A stretch of DNA of 64,000 nucleotides from Puccinia triticina (taxonomy: Eukaryota > Basidiomycota > Pucciniomycetes > Pucciniales > Pucciniaceae), in the NCBI RefSeq assembly GCF_026914185.1, contig NC_070564.1, forward strand, positions 5,704,001 to 5,768,000, given 5' to 3'. The position numbers were made by a program, and so were the translations under genes. How positions within the stretch are numbered: the first letter of the stretch is position 1; the number at the start of each line of letters is the position of its first letter. Of the stretch, positions 24,806 to 36,722 are shown one piece after another. The notes under the pieces are model-generated. The model searched no databases, was not told the origin of the DNA, and saw only the letters and a program-made list of their open reading frames with translations.

Positions 24806-27800
24806 AATACATCGATAATAATCATCATAATGAAAAAAAGAGTTAATCTGTACCAATAAAATAAATAGTCATCTCTTATCAAGCTATTGACTAAAACCCC
24901 CATCTTAGAAACAATGCTGTCTATTTATCGTGTATTTTGTAACCTAGTTTGAAAACACTTCTAATTTTACAACATGATTAATCCAGAAGGTAGTTTCAAT
25001 GCGTATTTCTACCCCTTCAATTTTCCACGAGTGAGAAAACCCTTGAAAAATGAACCTATCGGCGTCGCATCGAGCAGCAGCACTTTTTAGAACCCGCAGG
25101 AATCTGTGTGATATGATAAAGAAAACATCGATGAACTATTGTTTTTGATGTAGAAAGTATGATTGGCCAACCTTTGAGAGCACGTCATCTACATGTAGAC
25201 CACACCCTGCCCACGTGTGTCCATTACAGTACTCGCAAGTCGCCGGGCTTTTTTTAACACAAATAAAAAAAGGAAGGCAAACACGTGATTGGCATCAGTT
25301 TCACGAATTTCTTGCTGAGGTTAATCCCGAACACCCTTGGAGAGAAGTTCGCATGCTGCTTCTCCAGTCACGCGCATGAAAGCGGGTAGGGAAGAAGTCC
25401 GATTCGCGCATCTAGAAGCTATCGTCTACCCGCGGCGAGTTTATTGCGGCTCAACGTGAACCATTGTGCGGGAGCTCTCCCGATAAGGTGCTGGAGTGGC
25501 TTGAAAAGCTCCAGCCGACTGCATGCTTGGAGGAACTTGAGCGAAGAATTTTAATGCTTACAAACATGCGATAACAAGTGGGTCGTTTCCGAATGGCATC
25601 TTGTGAACTTAAACCGAAAATCCGGGGTGACTTCGAAGCAGAAAGAGTTTGCGCTAAGATTCTAGCCGAGTATGGCGTCAGGGAAATCTTGGTAACTATC
25701 GAACTTCTTTCAGGGATTATATGCGAGGTGAAGCAAATCGCAAGCTTTGTTGATTCGTGATACTAATAATAATATGCTACGAAGAGAAAACACTAATCAA
25801 AGCACAGACGGCGGGAAATGTTGGGGAGAGGCAGTTCGCCAGAACCCCAAGCCTCACATGGGTTTTATATTCTAATATGTTCTAGGTAACAGAGCATCAC
25901 TCAACTGACATAGGAAATGACAAAGTGGCCGCTGGCTCAGTCACACCGGTGATAAGTCTGCAATGCCAATAGAATTGTGGTGGTTTCCTATTCTCATTCA
26001 TCGTGGATTAATTGCGATCTTCAAAATACATAAAAAGTGTTTTAACTAATTTATGTGGGCATTGGAATGTGCACTGCAAATATACTGTTGCTTTATATAA
26101 GACTTTTGACTTTGGCCTACATATACGACATGGAAAATATATATAGGACAATAGATTACACAGAAGTGATACAATACTTGTGGAATCAAAATTGCCCAGG
26201 AAGAGGTTGCATATAATGCGACACATCATGATATCAACAAGTGAACATCTATTTATGTAAGAATGTTACTTGTTCATCCTTCAAGTGGCGAAGGATGAAC
26301 TGTTCAACTCTGTTCAACTGATCCAAATTTTTGAATTTTGAAAATAATTACGAGATGGACGTTAATGGTATGTAAAATTATACAAGCGCTATATAGCATC
26401 ACCGGTTAAAACATTCATCAGTCTTCCGAGTAACATGGGCAAAGGGCTTCAAAGGCTCCATGTCAGCTTCCCCTGGAGCATCTTCGAGACTTTGATCCAT
26501 GACCTATGAGGTCCTCACCGAATCTTACACCCTCTTACACCCCCGGTGCAAAAATTTCAATGTTCGACGTCCATTCCCAAGAAAGGACGTCTATTCCGGA
26601 TGAGAACCACGGTGCAAAATGAGCCTCAGACGGCTAATCCCGAGCATTCGGAGATTGACCGTTTAAGGGCTGATCTTCCGCGCCCGAGGCGGCAATTCCC
26701 TACCAAAAGACAGCCATCCGCAGGACCACCGTGGCAGTGCCATATTGGCGACAGCATAAAGCCGAATGGTGTAGGCCTTCCGGCCTGGAGCCGTCCGCAC
26801 CGGGATCCGTACATCCGCAGGACTACCATATTCGCGACAGCCTCAAGGCCGACTGTTGTGGGCGGGCCTCCGGCCTGGAACTGTCTGTGCGCTCTTACTG
26901 ACCGGGAGGAATTATAGAACCTTTTCAACCACTTGTACAGTCTTGTTGCCAGGTAATCAACTTTTCCCCAGTATTGCTGGCCTGCAAATCTAGAGTCCAG
27001 ATGTGTTTTTATTCGGCCGGCTCCGGGCACTTTCAACAGGCATGTCCCTGTGCATTTCAACCGGGTTTGTAGCATCTAGAGGTCCCTGGGACGGTGGGAC
27101 CGTTGTTGCCTGCTGTTGCGCGTGGTAACCTGGCCCTAACTTAACACAAGTTCCCCCTGGTGGGAGGCTCGCTGTTTTGAGAGGCTTAGTTAAGCTAGCC
27201 TAAGGTCTGTGTGTGTCGTCGCTATGCGGCTGTGGACCTGCTGACGGGCAGCAGATGCCACTCAGAGTCTCAATCATGCGACAACAGCGGTGGTCCTCTC
27301 CATCATTCGACGGAAGAGGTGACCCAGCCCTTCCTGTGTCGCATGTGGCGGCAGGACATTGCAGGACGGTGTGGTGCCCGCCCTGGGCCGCTGTTCTGGG
27401 CCGCCTGGGGACAGCATGCTCAGTCGGTCGCTAGGGATCCCCAGGCAGAAGACGGATCAAACCTGCTGTCGGTCACCTGACATGGGAGCCGTAGTTGGGC
27501 CGTACATGTTGGCTTGGTGGGGTCCGTCGTCGGACGAGCCTCGAAGACCGTCCCCTGCCGTTATTTTGCACCGGGTGTCATGTGAGATTGTACTTTGAAC
27601 ATGGCTCTAGCCTATATAAGGAATGCATATTTGTGCCAATTTCATCCATTTCTTCGGTCCATCAGGGAGATTTCTTAGTTACCAAACCTTTGGCTTGAAT
27701 GAACTTACAAAGGACCTCCTTGATTGACGCCTGGTTGGATTTAAGTACAAATGTGGGTCAAATCCATAACAGCGGGTATCCTGAGAATCTTTTCTTGGTG

Positions 27801-28037
27801 TGCATGTTTACTACAATCTGTTCAAAGCCAGGCTGGACTTTGGCTGCTAAGGCCTGTGGAAGTAGTTTTTAATTGATGTAGTTGATGCTTATGAAAATGA
27901 TCATGTTATTTTGAAAAATATCTGATGAGGTATACTAAACTAATTCACAAGAAACTGACAACCCAAACTGCTTGAAGTATCCACAAAAAACGATAGTAGG
28001 AAGTCTTTGACTCGCATCTCCAAAATTGATGATGCGT
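24806..28037. other. Intergenic, mostly unassigned
   Basis: No supported gene. A short open stretch (25577-25690, KIRGDFEAERVCAKILAEYG) ends at a GTAACT and may be an exon fragment, but I cannot extend it. 26540-27600 is GC-richer, with many overlapping frames and no motif. A TATA-like CCTATATAAGG sits at 27612 before a pyrimidine-rich stretch, possibly an LTR-like promoter. The hairpin repeat at 27137-27203 is listed separately. The first ~150 bp are the 3' flank of the DAHP synthase. Confidence 0.4.
27137..27203. repeat. Hairpin repeat, AAGTCCCTC family (diverged)
   Basis: TAACTTAACACAAGTTCCCC at the left and GAGAGGCTTAGTTAAGCTAG at the right are the family borders. The same right border, GAGAGGCTTAGTTAAGCTAG, occurs at 47442-47461. 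Confidence 0.6.
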
Positions 28038-30563
28038 CTAACGCACAGTTTCTTTCAATTTTACAATATGGGGCAGTTGGCCTGCAATGAATAGAAATGT
28101 TTCCGTCAAGCATCAGTCGCGCTCACTCTACCCACTTTGATAGAGTGAATGACGAATCTCTCTTACCGATCCAAAACTGAGTCCTACGTTTTTCTAGTTC
28201 AGTGCGAGCTGTTCGCATGTCATCAACAAACACCTTCCCGCCGTTCTCAATGAAAAACTTCATGGGCGAGGTTGAAGGTGAGTATTTTGGCCAGGTAGAA
28301 TCTAGAAAACATTCGAGAGATTCAGTTCAAGTGCAAAGAATTCGATTCAAAATGCATTCACCTGGACATCCTGTTTGCGCGAAGTTGGCCCACATGCGCC
28401 CTAACACGGCGGATGTTTTCGCCTGGTCCGAATTCGAGTCCCATAATGTTTTGATATTGAAAATCAATGGTAGATCGATTGTATGGCTGCGAAGTACTCA
28501 TTTTCAACTTGGAGTGGGCAGCATTCAGATAGTCGAAAGGTGGAAACGCTTACAATGCACCCCAATCTAATCCTCGATCAATCGACGGAAGGTTTTCATT
28601 GATCTGATAGAAAAAAAGTTCGCATGGTTCTGCGGTCACATGATGCTTGACCCCATCCAATACCATAGCCAGATTTTCCATCGGACTTTCACAGAGTTGA
28701 TCAGCTATCAAGCGCGAACCAGCACAATTCTTCCAGTCCATGGTCAAAGCTGTCTGGGTCTCAAGATCTTCAGGTGGAGGATACAGTTTGTCGATTTTGT
28801 TTTGGGGTGAGAACGGGCACCGCTTTTTTAGTACGTTTTCATAACCTTCTTTGCTCGTAGTTTGAAAGAAGTAAGCAAAGATGCTCCCCTCATCTTTGGT
28901 ATGACCCATCAATAGCGACTTTAAATGGGGGTTCCACTTCCTTTCCTTGATTAATTCGATAGCGGGCTTCGTCCATAATGACGACTTCATGGACTTCTCA
29001 ATCGTCAGGCCATAATCATTAACGACAGTACCCCGCGCCGAGACAAACTCCATCATTTTCGCGGTTGGAATCTCTTTCAATAGCTTGATTCGCTGCTCAC
29101 TCGTCAAGCCATGTGGAATATTGAAGTATTGTAATAGATTATCGAAGTACTCTTGGTTTGCACTAGAGTCTACACTGCGGTGTGTCTGTTGAAGCTCTGC
29201 GTTTGAGTTTCTCGCAACACAATCTTCACGGTGAATCGAGATGTCGAAAGCTCACCAACGTTTCCGGAGCTCCCGATTGCATGATAGCCTGTTTGAAAAG
29301 TTTTTGCTGGGTGACGAGCAACGCGCCGACGAGGAAAGCGCCTGAGGTGGGCCATCAATTGGGAGCAAGTTTGACGTAATTACCGCACGGTATTGAGCTT
29401 ACCTGCAGACTCCCCAAAGATGGTGACATTGTCGGGATTCCCTCCAAAAACTCGAATGTTATCTTGAACCTAACAACACGTGGTGCCATGAAAACGGCTG
29501 GTTAATAACTAACTGGCTTCCGTAAAAAGTGAACACAGTGGAGCTACCCATTGGAGCATTGCAATGCAATCGTAAGCCCCTTTGGGTAATTCAACATCAG
29601 AACGGTACTTGTCACTGGGCTACGATGACTGAGCCTGACCATAATTTCCCGCCAAATCCTCAGGATCGACATTGACTAAATCTTGACACGCCATGAAACC
29701 GAAGATCCCACATCTATAATTCCCAGTCACTACGATAAAATTCCTTCCTTCGCCCGATTCCCGACGAATCCACTCGGTGGGGTCGTAAATTGCTGAATCA
29801 GAGCTACCGCCTTCCAGGGAGCCACCACTGTCGTTGAATTGTACTCAAATGAAAAAAATGACCTCCTATGTACGGCTCTGGAGAATTTCGACTCACTAGA
29901 TCCACACCTAAAAAGCACGAGCCAATACAGAGGAAGAAACAAAACATATATAAGCACAGTGCTTCCCCTAATCTTTTCGTTTAAGCAGTGTAACCAAATA
30001 AGGACAAACCAGGACAGGTAGTCCTCCAGTAGCGTGAGGGGCTGTCGGAGCGAAAACATTGAGATTGAACCCTAGCTCTTCACTCTCCAGGGGAGAAAGC
30101 TGTTTTTGATTGAAACTTTCATTGCGGCTGAAGATCAGGTCGGTGATATTCAAGGCCTGTGGAAATCGGGGTCTAAGGTTTCCCTCGACTTGACGTATCA
30201 GACTGATTTCTTTGATAGCGTATAATTCTTACAAGTTAGTGCTGACCCAAATTTATTGCACTGAAGCGGTTCCACCCAAGGTGTAGGAGAGCGGGGTCTC
30301 TGCCAACGCCCAGCTTGTGCATAGGGAATTCCCTGGAGGATCAGTGCAATTTCCATGTCATTTATTCATAATCGGATCAGGTGAGAAGAGAGAACATGAA
30401 AGTTTTTGTATGAAATACAACAAGAATTTCAACACACAAGCCATTTTGAAACCGAAGCTTCGCCACCATTCGACTGCTCATTGGCGCAAGAGTCACTTTG
30501 ATCAGTAGGCAAGGGAACATCGAAACCGACGACCGGGCCATAGACTGTTTTGATCGCGACCAT
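28038..30563 (-). CDS. Type-B carboxylesterase/lipase
   Basis: Alpha/beta-hydrolase that cleaves carboxylic esters; the natural substrate cannot be inferred. Twelve exons, from the 3' end: 28038-28081, 28167-28301, 28362-28486, 28554-29174, 29260-29341, 29403-29469, 29548-29579, 29640-29827, 29897-29907, 30010-30172, 30247-30332, 30438-30563. They sum to 559 codons plus stop. Motifs in order: KTVYGPVVGFD, GIPYAQAGRWQRP, LNVFAPTAP, LPVLVWIYGG (oxyanion hole), GIFGFMA, GNYGAYDCIAMLQWVQDNI, FGGNPDNVTIFGESAG (Ser223), MGHTKDEG (Glu347) and GAFHTIDLPLIFN (His460). Triad spacing matches cholinesterase-type enzymes. Exon 29897-29907 is only 11 nt. No signal peptide follows from the ATG at 30563, so an upstream exon encoding one is possible. 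Two junctions (donors near 29259 and 30246) have alternatives. Confidence 0.93.
29897..29907 (-). other. 11-nt micro-exon of the carboxylesterase
   Basis: GTGTGGATCTA, flanked by TTTTAG upstream and GTGAGT downstream on the minus strand. It supplies V-W-I and two bases of Y in the LPVLVWIYGG oxyanion-hole motif. Skipping it would shift the frame and remove the motif. Confidence 0.75.
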
Positions 30564-30853
30564 CGGTAGTTCCTCTGAGTAATAGAACAAGGGCTTGAAA
30601 GGGTGAACGTGTTTGAGGTCGTATATTTTGATCCAGAGCTAACGAACGCCGAAGACCCCTGAACATCCGGAGATACCCGACCGGCGTTTACATACACAAC
30701 AGCTGTACATCAATACATATTAATGTGCAATACACATGTCACTTTACGCTGTCAAACTCCGGAATGTGGGGAGGCACAGAAATTACGACTGCCTCCACTT
30801 CGAGCTTAACAATGTTGTGACCCGGGCCGGGCCACAGGGCTTAGTCTCACCTA

Positions 30854-31482
30854 CAGTGCCCCCCACGACTTCTCAACTACCCCTACAGGGGGGTTCCAAA
30901 TTTTGGAGATTTTTTTTCCAAAAATTCTTTTAAAAGTGGGCTGATGCTGGGCTCTTTTTGGCCCATTTTTTGATGCAAATGTCACATTTCACCAACCAGA
31001 CCTGGTAACATGCATGATAATAGTCCAAAGTCATTGAAATTTCACTGGACCCACTGCCAAGAGAGCAATGAAGAAATATTCTTCACATTGCCACATTCCA
31101 AAGAGTGTACTGATGGATATGGCAATCAACAATAACTAAGGAGGTACATGTTCATAAATACCTACACCTGTAGTATGTATGTACATAGATAATTTAGTCT
31201 CTAAATACATAATAAATATTCCATAAGTCCATAGTACATGTCTGTAACCACATACTAGGGTCTTAAAACCAGCTGTTCCAAATTTTGCATCTGAAAAAAA
31301 TGAAACTTTTTTTTGAGGCATTGCACAGACTTCAAAGTTATATTTTCGAGTTCTCCTACGTCTGTAGGGCTCAAAAATGTATAATTTACATGTGATACAT
31401 GTCTGGTGACTTTGAACACATTGTTCAAAGTTCAATTTTTTTTTGCAGGTGCGGGGTAGTTGAGAAGTCGTGGGGGGCACTG
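30854..31482. mobile_element. Non-autonomous Tc1/mariner-like element, TA target
   Basis: The left end CAGTGCCCCCCACGACTTCT and the right end AGAAGTCGTGGGGGGCACTG are exact inverted repeats, extending to about 30 bp with CAACTACCCC. TA flanks both sides (30852-30853, 31483-31484). A CAGT start and TA target fit the pogo/Tc1-mariner superfamily. The 629-bp interior has no transposase. It lies about 290 bp upstream of the carboxylesterase start. Confidence 0.85.
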
Positions 31483-31592
31483 TAGACCCTCTTTTGTGCT
31501 TATGTCATCACATGTATATAGATTGTTTCCTCTCTCTATACATGTAATGCCATCTTTCCTGCGGACACGGTGAACCATCCTGAGGTTCCACT

Positions 31593-31650
31593 AAACAAAG
31601 CCTCTCGAACGGGGGTCCCAAAGGGACTCTCCGTAGGAGAGGCTCACCTC
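31593..31650. repeat. Hairpin repeat, AAGCCTCTC family
   Basis: CTAAACAAAGCCTCTCGAACGG, GGGTCCCAAAGGGA and GTAGGAGAGGCTCACCT. The first ~30 bp are nearly identical to 11465-11495. Confidence 0.65.
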
Positions 31651-31654
31651 CAAA

Positions 31655-33241
31655 CAACACTGAAACAAGTACAATACATGGAGCGTATCTGGTACATAAA
31701 CATTTTTCATTGAAGATGGAGACCTACATGTCCTATTTTTTGTTTTCAGCCATCCTATACATAATCAGGACTAAAAACAAAAAATAGGACTTGTACACAG
31801 CGGGACAAGTGGGATGTCAGGAGGGCGGCCGACCGGACGCCAGCAGGGCCCCGCAGTAGTCGGACGCCCTGATGCCGCCGTTCTGCCACACACCGCCAGG
31901 GCGTCAACCAGCCCCGCCCTGCGGCCATCTTGGGTGGCGCACCTAGGTCAGCCCAGATGGGCGCCAACCCGACCAAGGCGCAGGGGGGGCGACCTCAGGG
32001 CGCCAGGGCGGGATATCCCCCGGGCGTCCATGCTGAGATTGTTGGGACATCTGTTTGGGCGATGGCCTCAGGGCACCTATGGGGATGCGAGGTAGACGTG
32101 CTCTTCGACGGCATGCTCCCGCGTCTGCGGTCGCCATGAAGACATGCCTTGAGGCCGCTGTGAGGTTCGCAGGTGGATTGGGCCCCGGAAGGTCATCTGG
32201 GCATGATATCGACAGCAGTCATAGAAGCTGACTGGGGTAGCATCTGTGCATTGGTGTGACACGGTGGACGCGGGCACTGGGCTGCCAATTTGCATGGTTA
32301 GGGTCTCACGGGGGATGGCGCCTGACTGAAATGCTCGCATGTATTATATATTTAATTTTACTTATACAAACAGCAAGGAAGGGGACATATGAGATAAAAC
32401 AAGGTGCACATATAGGCTATTTGCACAGCAGGGATACACATTGAGGGTGAGGGAAGGGGGAGCTACATAGAATAGGGATGGGATCTTCCGGAGGACTCTT
32501 AATGAGGGGAAGGTGACATACATATCTGAAATCTCGGCACCAAGGGCACTGAGATGAGCATCACTGCAGGAGGATGTTGAGGAAGAGTCGGGAGAGGTTG
32601 GAATGGTACCCCACGCATGGGGGTATTCAAGCAGCTGAACATTGAGGAGCGGAGTCGTTTGGGGCACGAGGAGAGTGGTCTTTATAGACCTGCGCGTGCT
32701 GATCAACCACATTTTTTTGTGGCATTATTATTGAATATGCATACGAACTAATCCAAGCTGGCTGGATTGCAACATGGGCCCTTTGATTGCCCGCACCTGG
32801 ACGGGGAGTCCATTGGGCGTCCTAGCCGCTCTAGCGACCCCAGGACGCAGTGGCGGCTGCCCATAACCAGTGGCGCCATCTGGACCCCTGCGTCAGCCAG
32901 GCAACCGGCATGGACGCCCCCCTGACAGCCGGCGGTGACGCCTCCCCTACCGGTGCGTCACGCTGGCATCTCACCGGGGCGGCCATCTGGCGCCCAGGTT
33001 GGTGGCATCTCAGTGGCGCCCGAGGGGCGCCACCTATGCCCACAGTCCCGGTGGCGCCCCCTAGCATGACAGAGTGGCGCCTGTACGGCCCTGGGTCCCT
33101 GTCACGCCACCGTGGCACATGGAGTGCTGGGAGGCCAGCTGGACGCATCGGCTTTGCCCGATCTGCCCCGCTGTGTAGGTCTGTATCTTCAATGAAAAAG
33201 GTTCACCAGATACACTCCATGTATTGTACTTGTTTCAGCGT
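31655..33241. mobile_element. 1.6-kb TIR element packed with GGCGCC-type palindromes
   Basis: The left arm (31655-31733) contains CTGAAACAAGTACAATACAT and TTTTTCATTGAAGAT; the right arm (33172-33241) is the reverse complement with few mismatches, giving arms of about 75 bp. Inside, 31800-32110 and 32800-33165 are GC-rich and crowded with GGCGCC, GGCGCCA and GCCGCC words in both directions. The middle (about 32335-32760) is AT-richer and carries a minus-strand TATA-like GGTCTATAAAGACC near 32685, so it may be an insertion. No transposase. The same plan (palindromic flanks, TATA-bearing centre) occurs at 1900-3550. Confidence 0.7.
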
Positions 33242-33465
33242 TGCTCCAAAGTCACCCGTGTGGCCTGAGCACTTTGAGAAAATGGTGAACTTTTCACCAT
33301 TTTGAAGCTCAAGGGTCATTTGAGCAAAAAAACAAGCCCTTCAGAGCAATTTTGAATTGGCAAAGTTGTAGCCTTGCTTCTCAGGCATATTTTCCTTGTT
33401 TTTTGGGAAAAAATGGTGTGAAATAGCCGGTTGCTTGCAATTTGCAGTTGGCTGTGTCCTTTCAT

Positions 33466-33640
33466 TGAAGGACTTCCTGTCAATCTGGAAAGTCAGATCT
33501 GACCGGCCAGATCTCAGATTTTGCAGGGAAATCTAGGTCCCCAAAGATCCCTGAAGTGATCCAGAGTTCCAGATTTCAGATTTCCCTGCAAAATCTGAAA
33601 TTCCAGATCTGTTCAAAAGTGATGGGAAGTCCTCCATTTT
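33466..33640. mobile_element. Short MITE, copy A of a two-copy family
   Basis: GGACTTCCTGTCAATCTGG at the left, GGGAAGTCCTCCATT at the right, and internal TCAGATTTTGCAGGGAAATC mirrored by TTTCCCTGCAAAATCTGA. A second copy is at 35931-36094. About 170 bp, no ORF. Confidence 0.7.
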
Positions 33641-33737
33641 GTGAAGTCAAGCTTGACAGGTGGGGAACTGTTTGAATCATCAGACCATGAATCCTCTCAC
33701 GGGATTACGACTCACTGCAGCCAGGTGCTGATGTTAA

Positions 33738-33945
33738 GGGCCTGTACCATAGGGCATGAAAATTGAAATTTTCCAAATTTATTTGCCTCAAAATTTCTTG
33801 GGACAAAAACTGAGCCTGGCCAAAATGTAGGCTTGAGCCTAAATGTGAAGAATTTCAGCATTTGAACCCTCCACTAGTTTTCATTCTTTGTGTACAGGGC
33901 AAAAAAAATTGAAATTTTTCAAAATTGGGCCCATGGTACAGGCCC
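33738..33945. mobile_element. Tourist-like MITE (PIF/Harbinger type), copy 1
   Basis: The TIR GGGCCTGTACCAT and its complement ATGGTACAGGCCC bound a 208-bp element flanked by TAA (33735-33737, 33946-33948). GGGCC ends and a TWA target are typical of PIF/Harbinger MITEs. A second copy with its own TAA duplication is at 44457-44665. Confidence 0.88.
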
Positions 33946-34256
33946 TAAATATGTACATAAATAATACATATGTATTTTTTTTCTGCTGTGTGATACTTGG
34001 TTATGTATATAACACCAGATACATCCGTTGAGATATCCTGGCTTGAAGGAGTTGGATTGTTTACAGTTTATTTTTATTTACAGAATGTTTTTTCAGAAGG
34101 GATGAAGCTAATTAGGAATTTCAAGCTGGATTCTGTGTTCTTGGAATCTTGCGCTTCTAATGGTGCCAACGGTGGTATGTTTTTGGAAGGATTAGTGGAG
34201 AAATCAGGGGGTGAGATCACCTCCAAGCCAGTTGGCTGGTGGCTCTCCCCCTCGTA

Positions 34257-34329
34257 AGCCAACTTTGGATGCAAGTCCCTCCCTTTGGGCCCCCCTAAGC
34301 GTAGGCGTGAGGGACTTGTGTTAAGTTTG
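34257..34329. repeat. Hairpin repeat, AAGTCCCTCC family
   Basis: AAGTCCCTCCCTTTGGGC on the left and GCGTAGGCGTGAGGGACTTG, followed by TGTTAAGTTTG, on the right. The right half is almost identical to 11530-11560. Confidence 0.65.
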
Positions 34330-35395
34330 CCTCCACTTGCGCAAGCATTTGGGTGTTGCTCATACAATTTTGTTAATCATTTTTTGACAAAGTAAAAGGG
34401 ATTCATCCGCCTAATTGGCCCTCTTTGGAAGTTGTCTGCGGGCACCACAGCCCCCGCATAACATTGTTACACAACATGTAACCCAGGAAGCACAACCCCC
34501 GTATAACATTGTTACCCACCCCCGTACAACATATTTCCGCAACAAATAAACACCATGTAGATATCACAGCAACAAGTAACCCCATGTAAAATTTACAACA
34601 AGTAACCTATGCATTTAGCTTGTGCAACATGTAACATGTTCCCACTGTGGTGGTAAATTTGGCTTGGGGACTTGAAATGACCACACAGAGTTTTGGAGTG
34701 CAGTTCTGCAAGGCTGACGCGGAGGATGTTCTTTGAGGCAGAGCGTGGGGCAATTGTACATGACGTGGTGGTGGGCGGAGCTGGACTTGAATTAAGCAGG
34801 CACGTAGCGGCGGTGATTGGGGGGAGCCGCGGCAGCTGGGATGGAGGCGGTGTGTGGGATCCCAACATTGTAGGCTAGACAGGGGTGGGGAAGCTATGGT
34901 GATAGGATTCCAATGGTGGGTGATGATGTGTGGCAAAAGTGGCAGGAGATCTGCATGAGAGAAGAGTGGACATATGATGTGTGTGGATTGGCAGATTGCA
35001 TGCGTGAGAGGCATTTGGAGATTGACAGATTTCTTTCTCTTGTTTTACCTTTTCTATGGAGGGGGAGGGAGTTCCCCCCCCCTCCCAGGACTTGTACGGA
35101 CATTCATTCTTGATTATTATTATTATTTTACTACACAGATTTATTACATGCGGAGCTCTTTTACTTTAATTGCAGAGTTTTTTTTATTTTTACTGCAAAT
35201 GTTACTGTACTTACAGCGGTTTTCTACGTACTTGCAGTTATTTATACGTTACTTTATATGACTGCCTTTGCTTATTGCATCTCACTAATCCTATGCGGAG
35301 CGGAAAAGAGTTCTCTGGATCACCCTACTTTCTCCGGGATAATCTTGCGGAGGAGGTGACTGGAAACTTCTGTGTCAGCGGTCACTTTTGCCCAC
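34330..35395. other. No gene recognised
   Basis: 34440-34640 repeats ACAACATGTAAC-like words in a loose array. Downstream sequence (34650-35395) has competing short frames on both strands without motifs. Confidence 0.35.
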
Positions 35396-35399
35396 CACA

Positions 35400-35452
35400 C
35401 CACTTAGGTGTAAGTCCCTCCTGCAGAGGGCATTTTGATAAGTTCAACACTG
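35400..35452. repeat. Hairpin repeat, AAGTCCCTCC family
   Basis: TAAGTCCCTCCTGCAGAGGG followed by ATTTTGATAAGTTC; a short diverged family member. Confidence 0.45.
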
Positions 35453-35515
35453 TGCTGTTGAGATGCTCATGCAGGCTTGCTGGATGCCCTGGAAGCTTAC
35501 CTGCATGATTGGAGG

Positions 35516-35922
35516 TCAGGGTGTAAAAGGGTTGGGTTTGGGTCGAAAAACAGCGCCTGAACCCAACCCAACATTTAGTGCGGGTTGGGTTGGGTTGGGG
35601 CAGATTTCAAAATATGCTGCCTGAACCCAACCCAATGTCATACTATTTTGGGTTGGGTCCGGGTCGGGTTGGTTCAGGTCTTGGGTTGACCTGACCTCTT
35701 AGGCGCCAAAAGCCCCCAACTTGACTGTTGGAGGCGTCATAGTCGGGTTGCAGGCTGACCCAATTAGGAAATAGGCTGCCCGAACCCAACCCAACAATTT
35801 TACAAGTTGGGTTGGGTCGGGTTTGGGTCATATCATTTTCTTTAAGAATGTGCCCGAACCCAACCCGAAACCCGACGGGTCTCAGGTTGGTTTTGGGTTG
35901 GCCCAACCCATTTACACCCTGA
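35516..35922. mobile_element. Non-autonomous hAT element (407 bp)
   Basis: Its ends are TCAGGGTGTAAA and TTTACACCCTGA, and it is flanked by an exact 8-bp duplication ATTGGAGG (35508-35515, 35923-35930). An 8-bp target and CAGGGTGTAAA-type ends are characteristic of hAT. The interior is dominated by GGGTTGGG/CCCAACCC in both orientations. It landed exactly at the edge of the MITE copy at 35931. Confidence 0.9.
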
Positions 35923-35930
35923 ATTGGAGG

Positions 35931-36094
35931 ACTTCCTGTTGATCTGGAAAGTCAGATCTGACTGGCCAGATTTCAGATTTTGCAGGGACTAGGTCCCCAA
36001 AGATCCCCAAAGTGATCCAGAGTTCCAGATTTCAGATTTCCCTGTGAAATCTGAAATTCCAGATCTGTTCAAAAGTGACGGGAAGTCTCCCATT
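35931..36094. mobile_element. Short MITE, copy B (pair of 33466-33640)
   Basis: GACTTCCTGTTGATCTGG through AAAAGTGACGGGAAGTC, about 90 percent identical by eye to copy A, with a small deletion after TTTGCAGGGA. Its first bases overlap the hAT target duplication, so this copy was the insertion site. Confidence 0.7.
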
Positions 36095-36162
36095 GCCTGC
36101 CACCGGGTGCGGCAGTGTTACTGGACTAGACCCAAAAAGTCTAGAATTTTGCTGGGAAATAA

Positions 36163-36722
36163 TGGATGACTTCCTGTTGGCATTTAGAGATCTCTAAATG
36201 CCCCTCTAACTCCTAAATTAAGACACCTAATAAAACAAACAACAGCACACATGAAAGCAATGAACAACAGGCTGATGAAAACATTTGCCTTTTTACTGAA
36301 AATTAAGAGTTTGGGTGTGTAAATTGACATCTGGGAGGCTCCCAGACTCAAAGGGAAGTAATCCAATCTTTTGGGGCTCTTGATCACTTCTGGGATACCT
36401 GCAAATCTGGACAGGAACCCATCCAGTGACAACTTCCCTCTGATTCTGGGGGCCTCCCAGATCTCAATTTACACACCCAAACTCCAAATTTCCAGTAAGA
36501 AGGAAAATGTTTTCCTACGTCTGTAGTTCACTGCTCTCATGTACACTGGATGACTTCCTGTCACATCTGGTAGCCCTGCTGTTGTGGATATAGACCGTAA
36601 AAGTCAAGATTTCATGAGGAAATCTAGCTTCTGGGACCCACTGTTTGTGGTTTTGGCAGGTGTTTCAATTTAGGATTTAGAGGGGCATCTAGAGCTCTCT
36701 AAATGCCAACGGGAAGCCATCC
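36163..36722. mobile_element. Foldback element with a nested inverted repeat
   Basis: Outer arms of about 75 bp: ATGGATGACTTCCTGTTGGC (36163) against GCCAACGGGAAGCCATCCC (36705-36722), both with GCATTTAGAGA and CCCCTCTAA blocks. Inner arms: TTTGGGTGTGTAAATTGA (about 36310) against TCAATTTACACACCCAAA (about 36465). The GACTTCCTGT border relates it to the 33466/35931 family. Confidence 0.7.
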
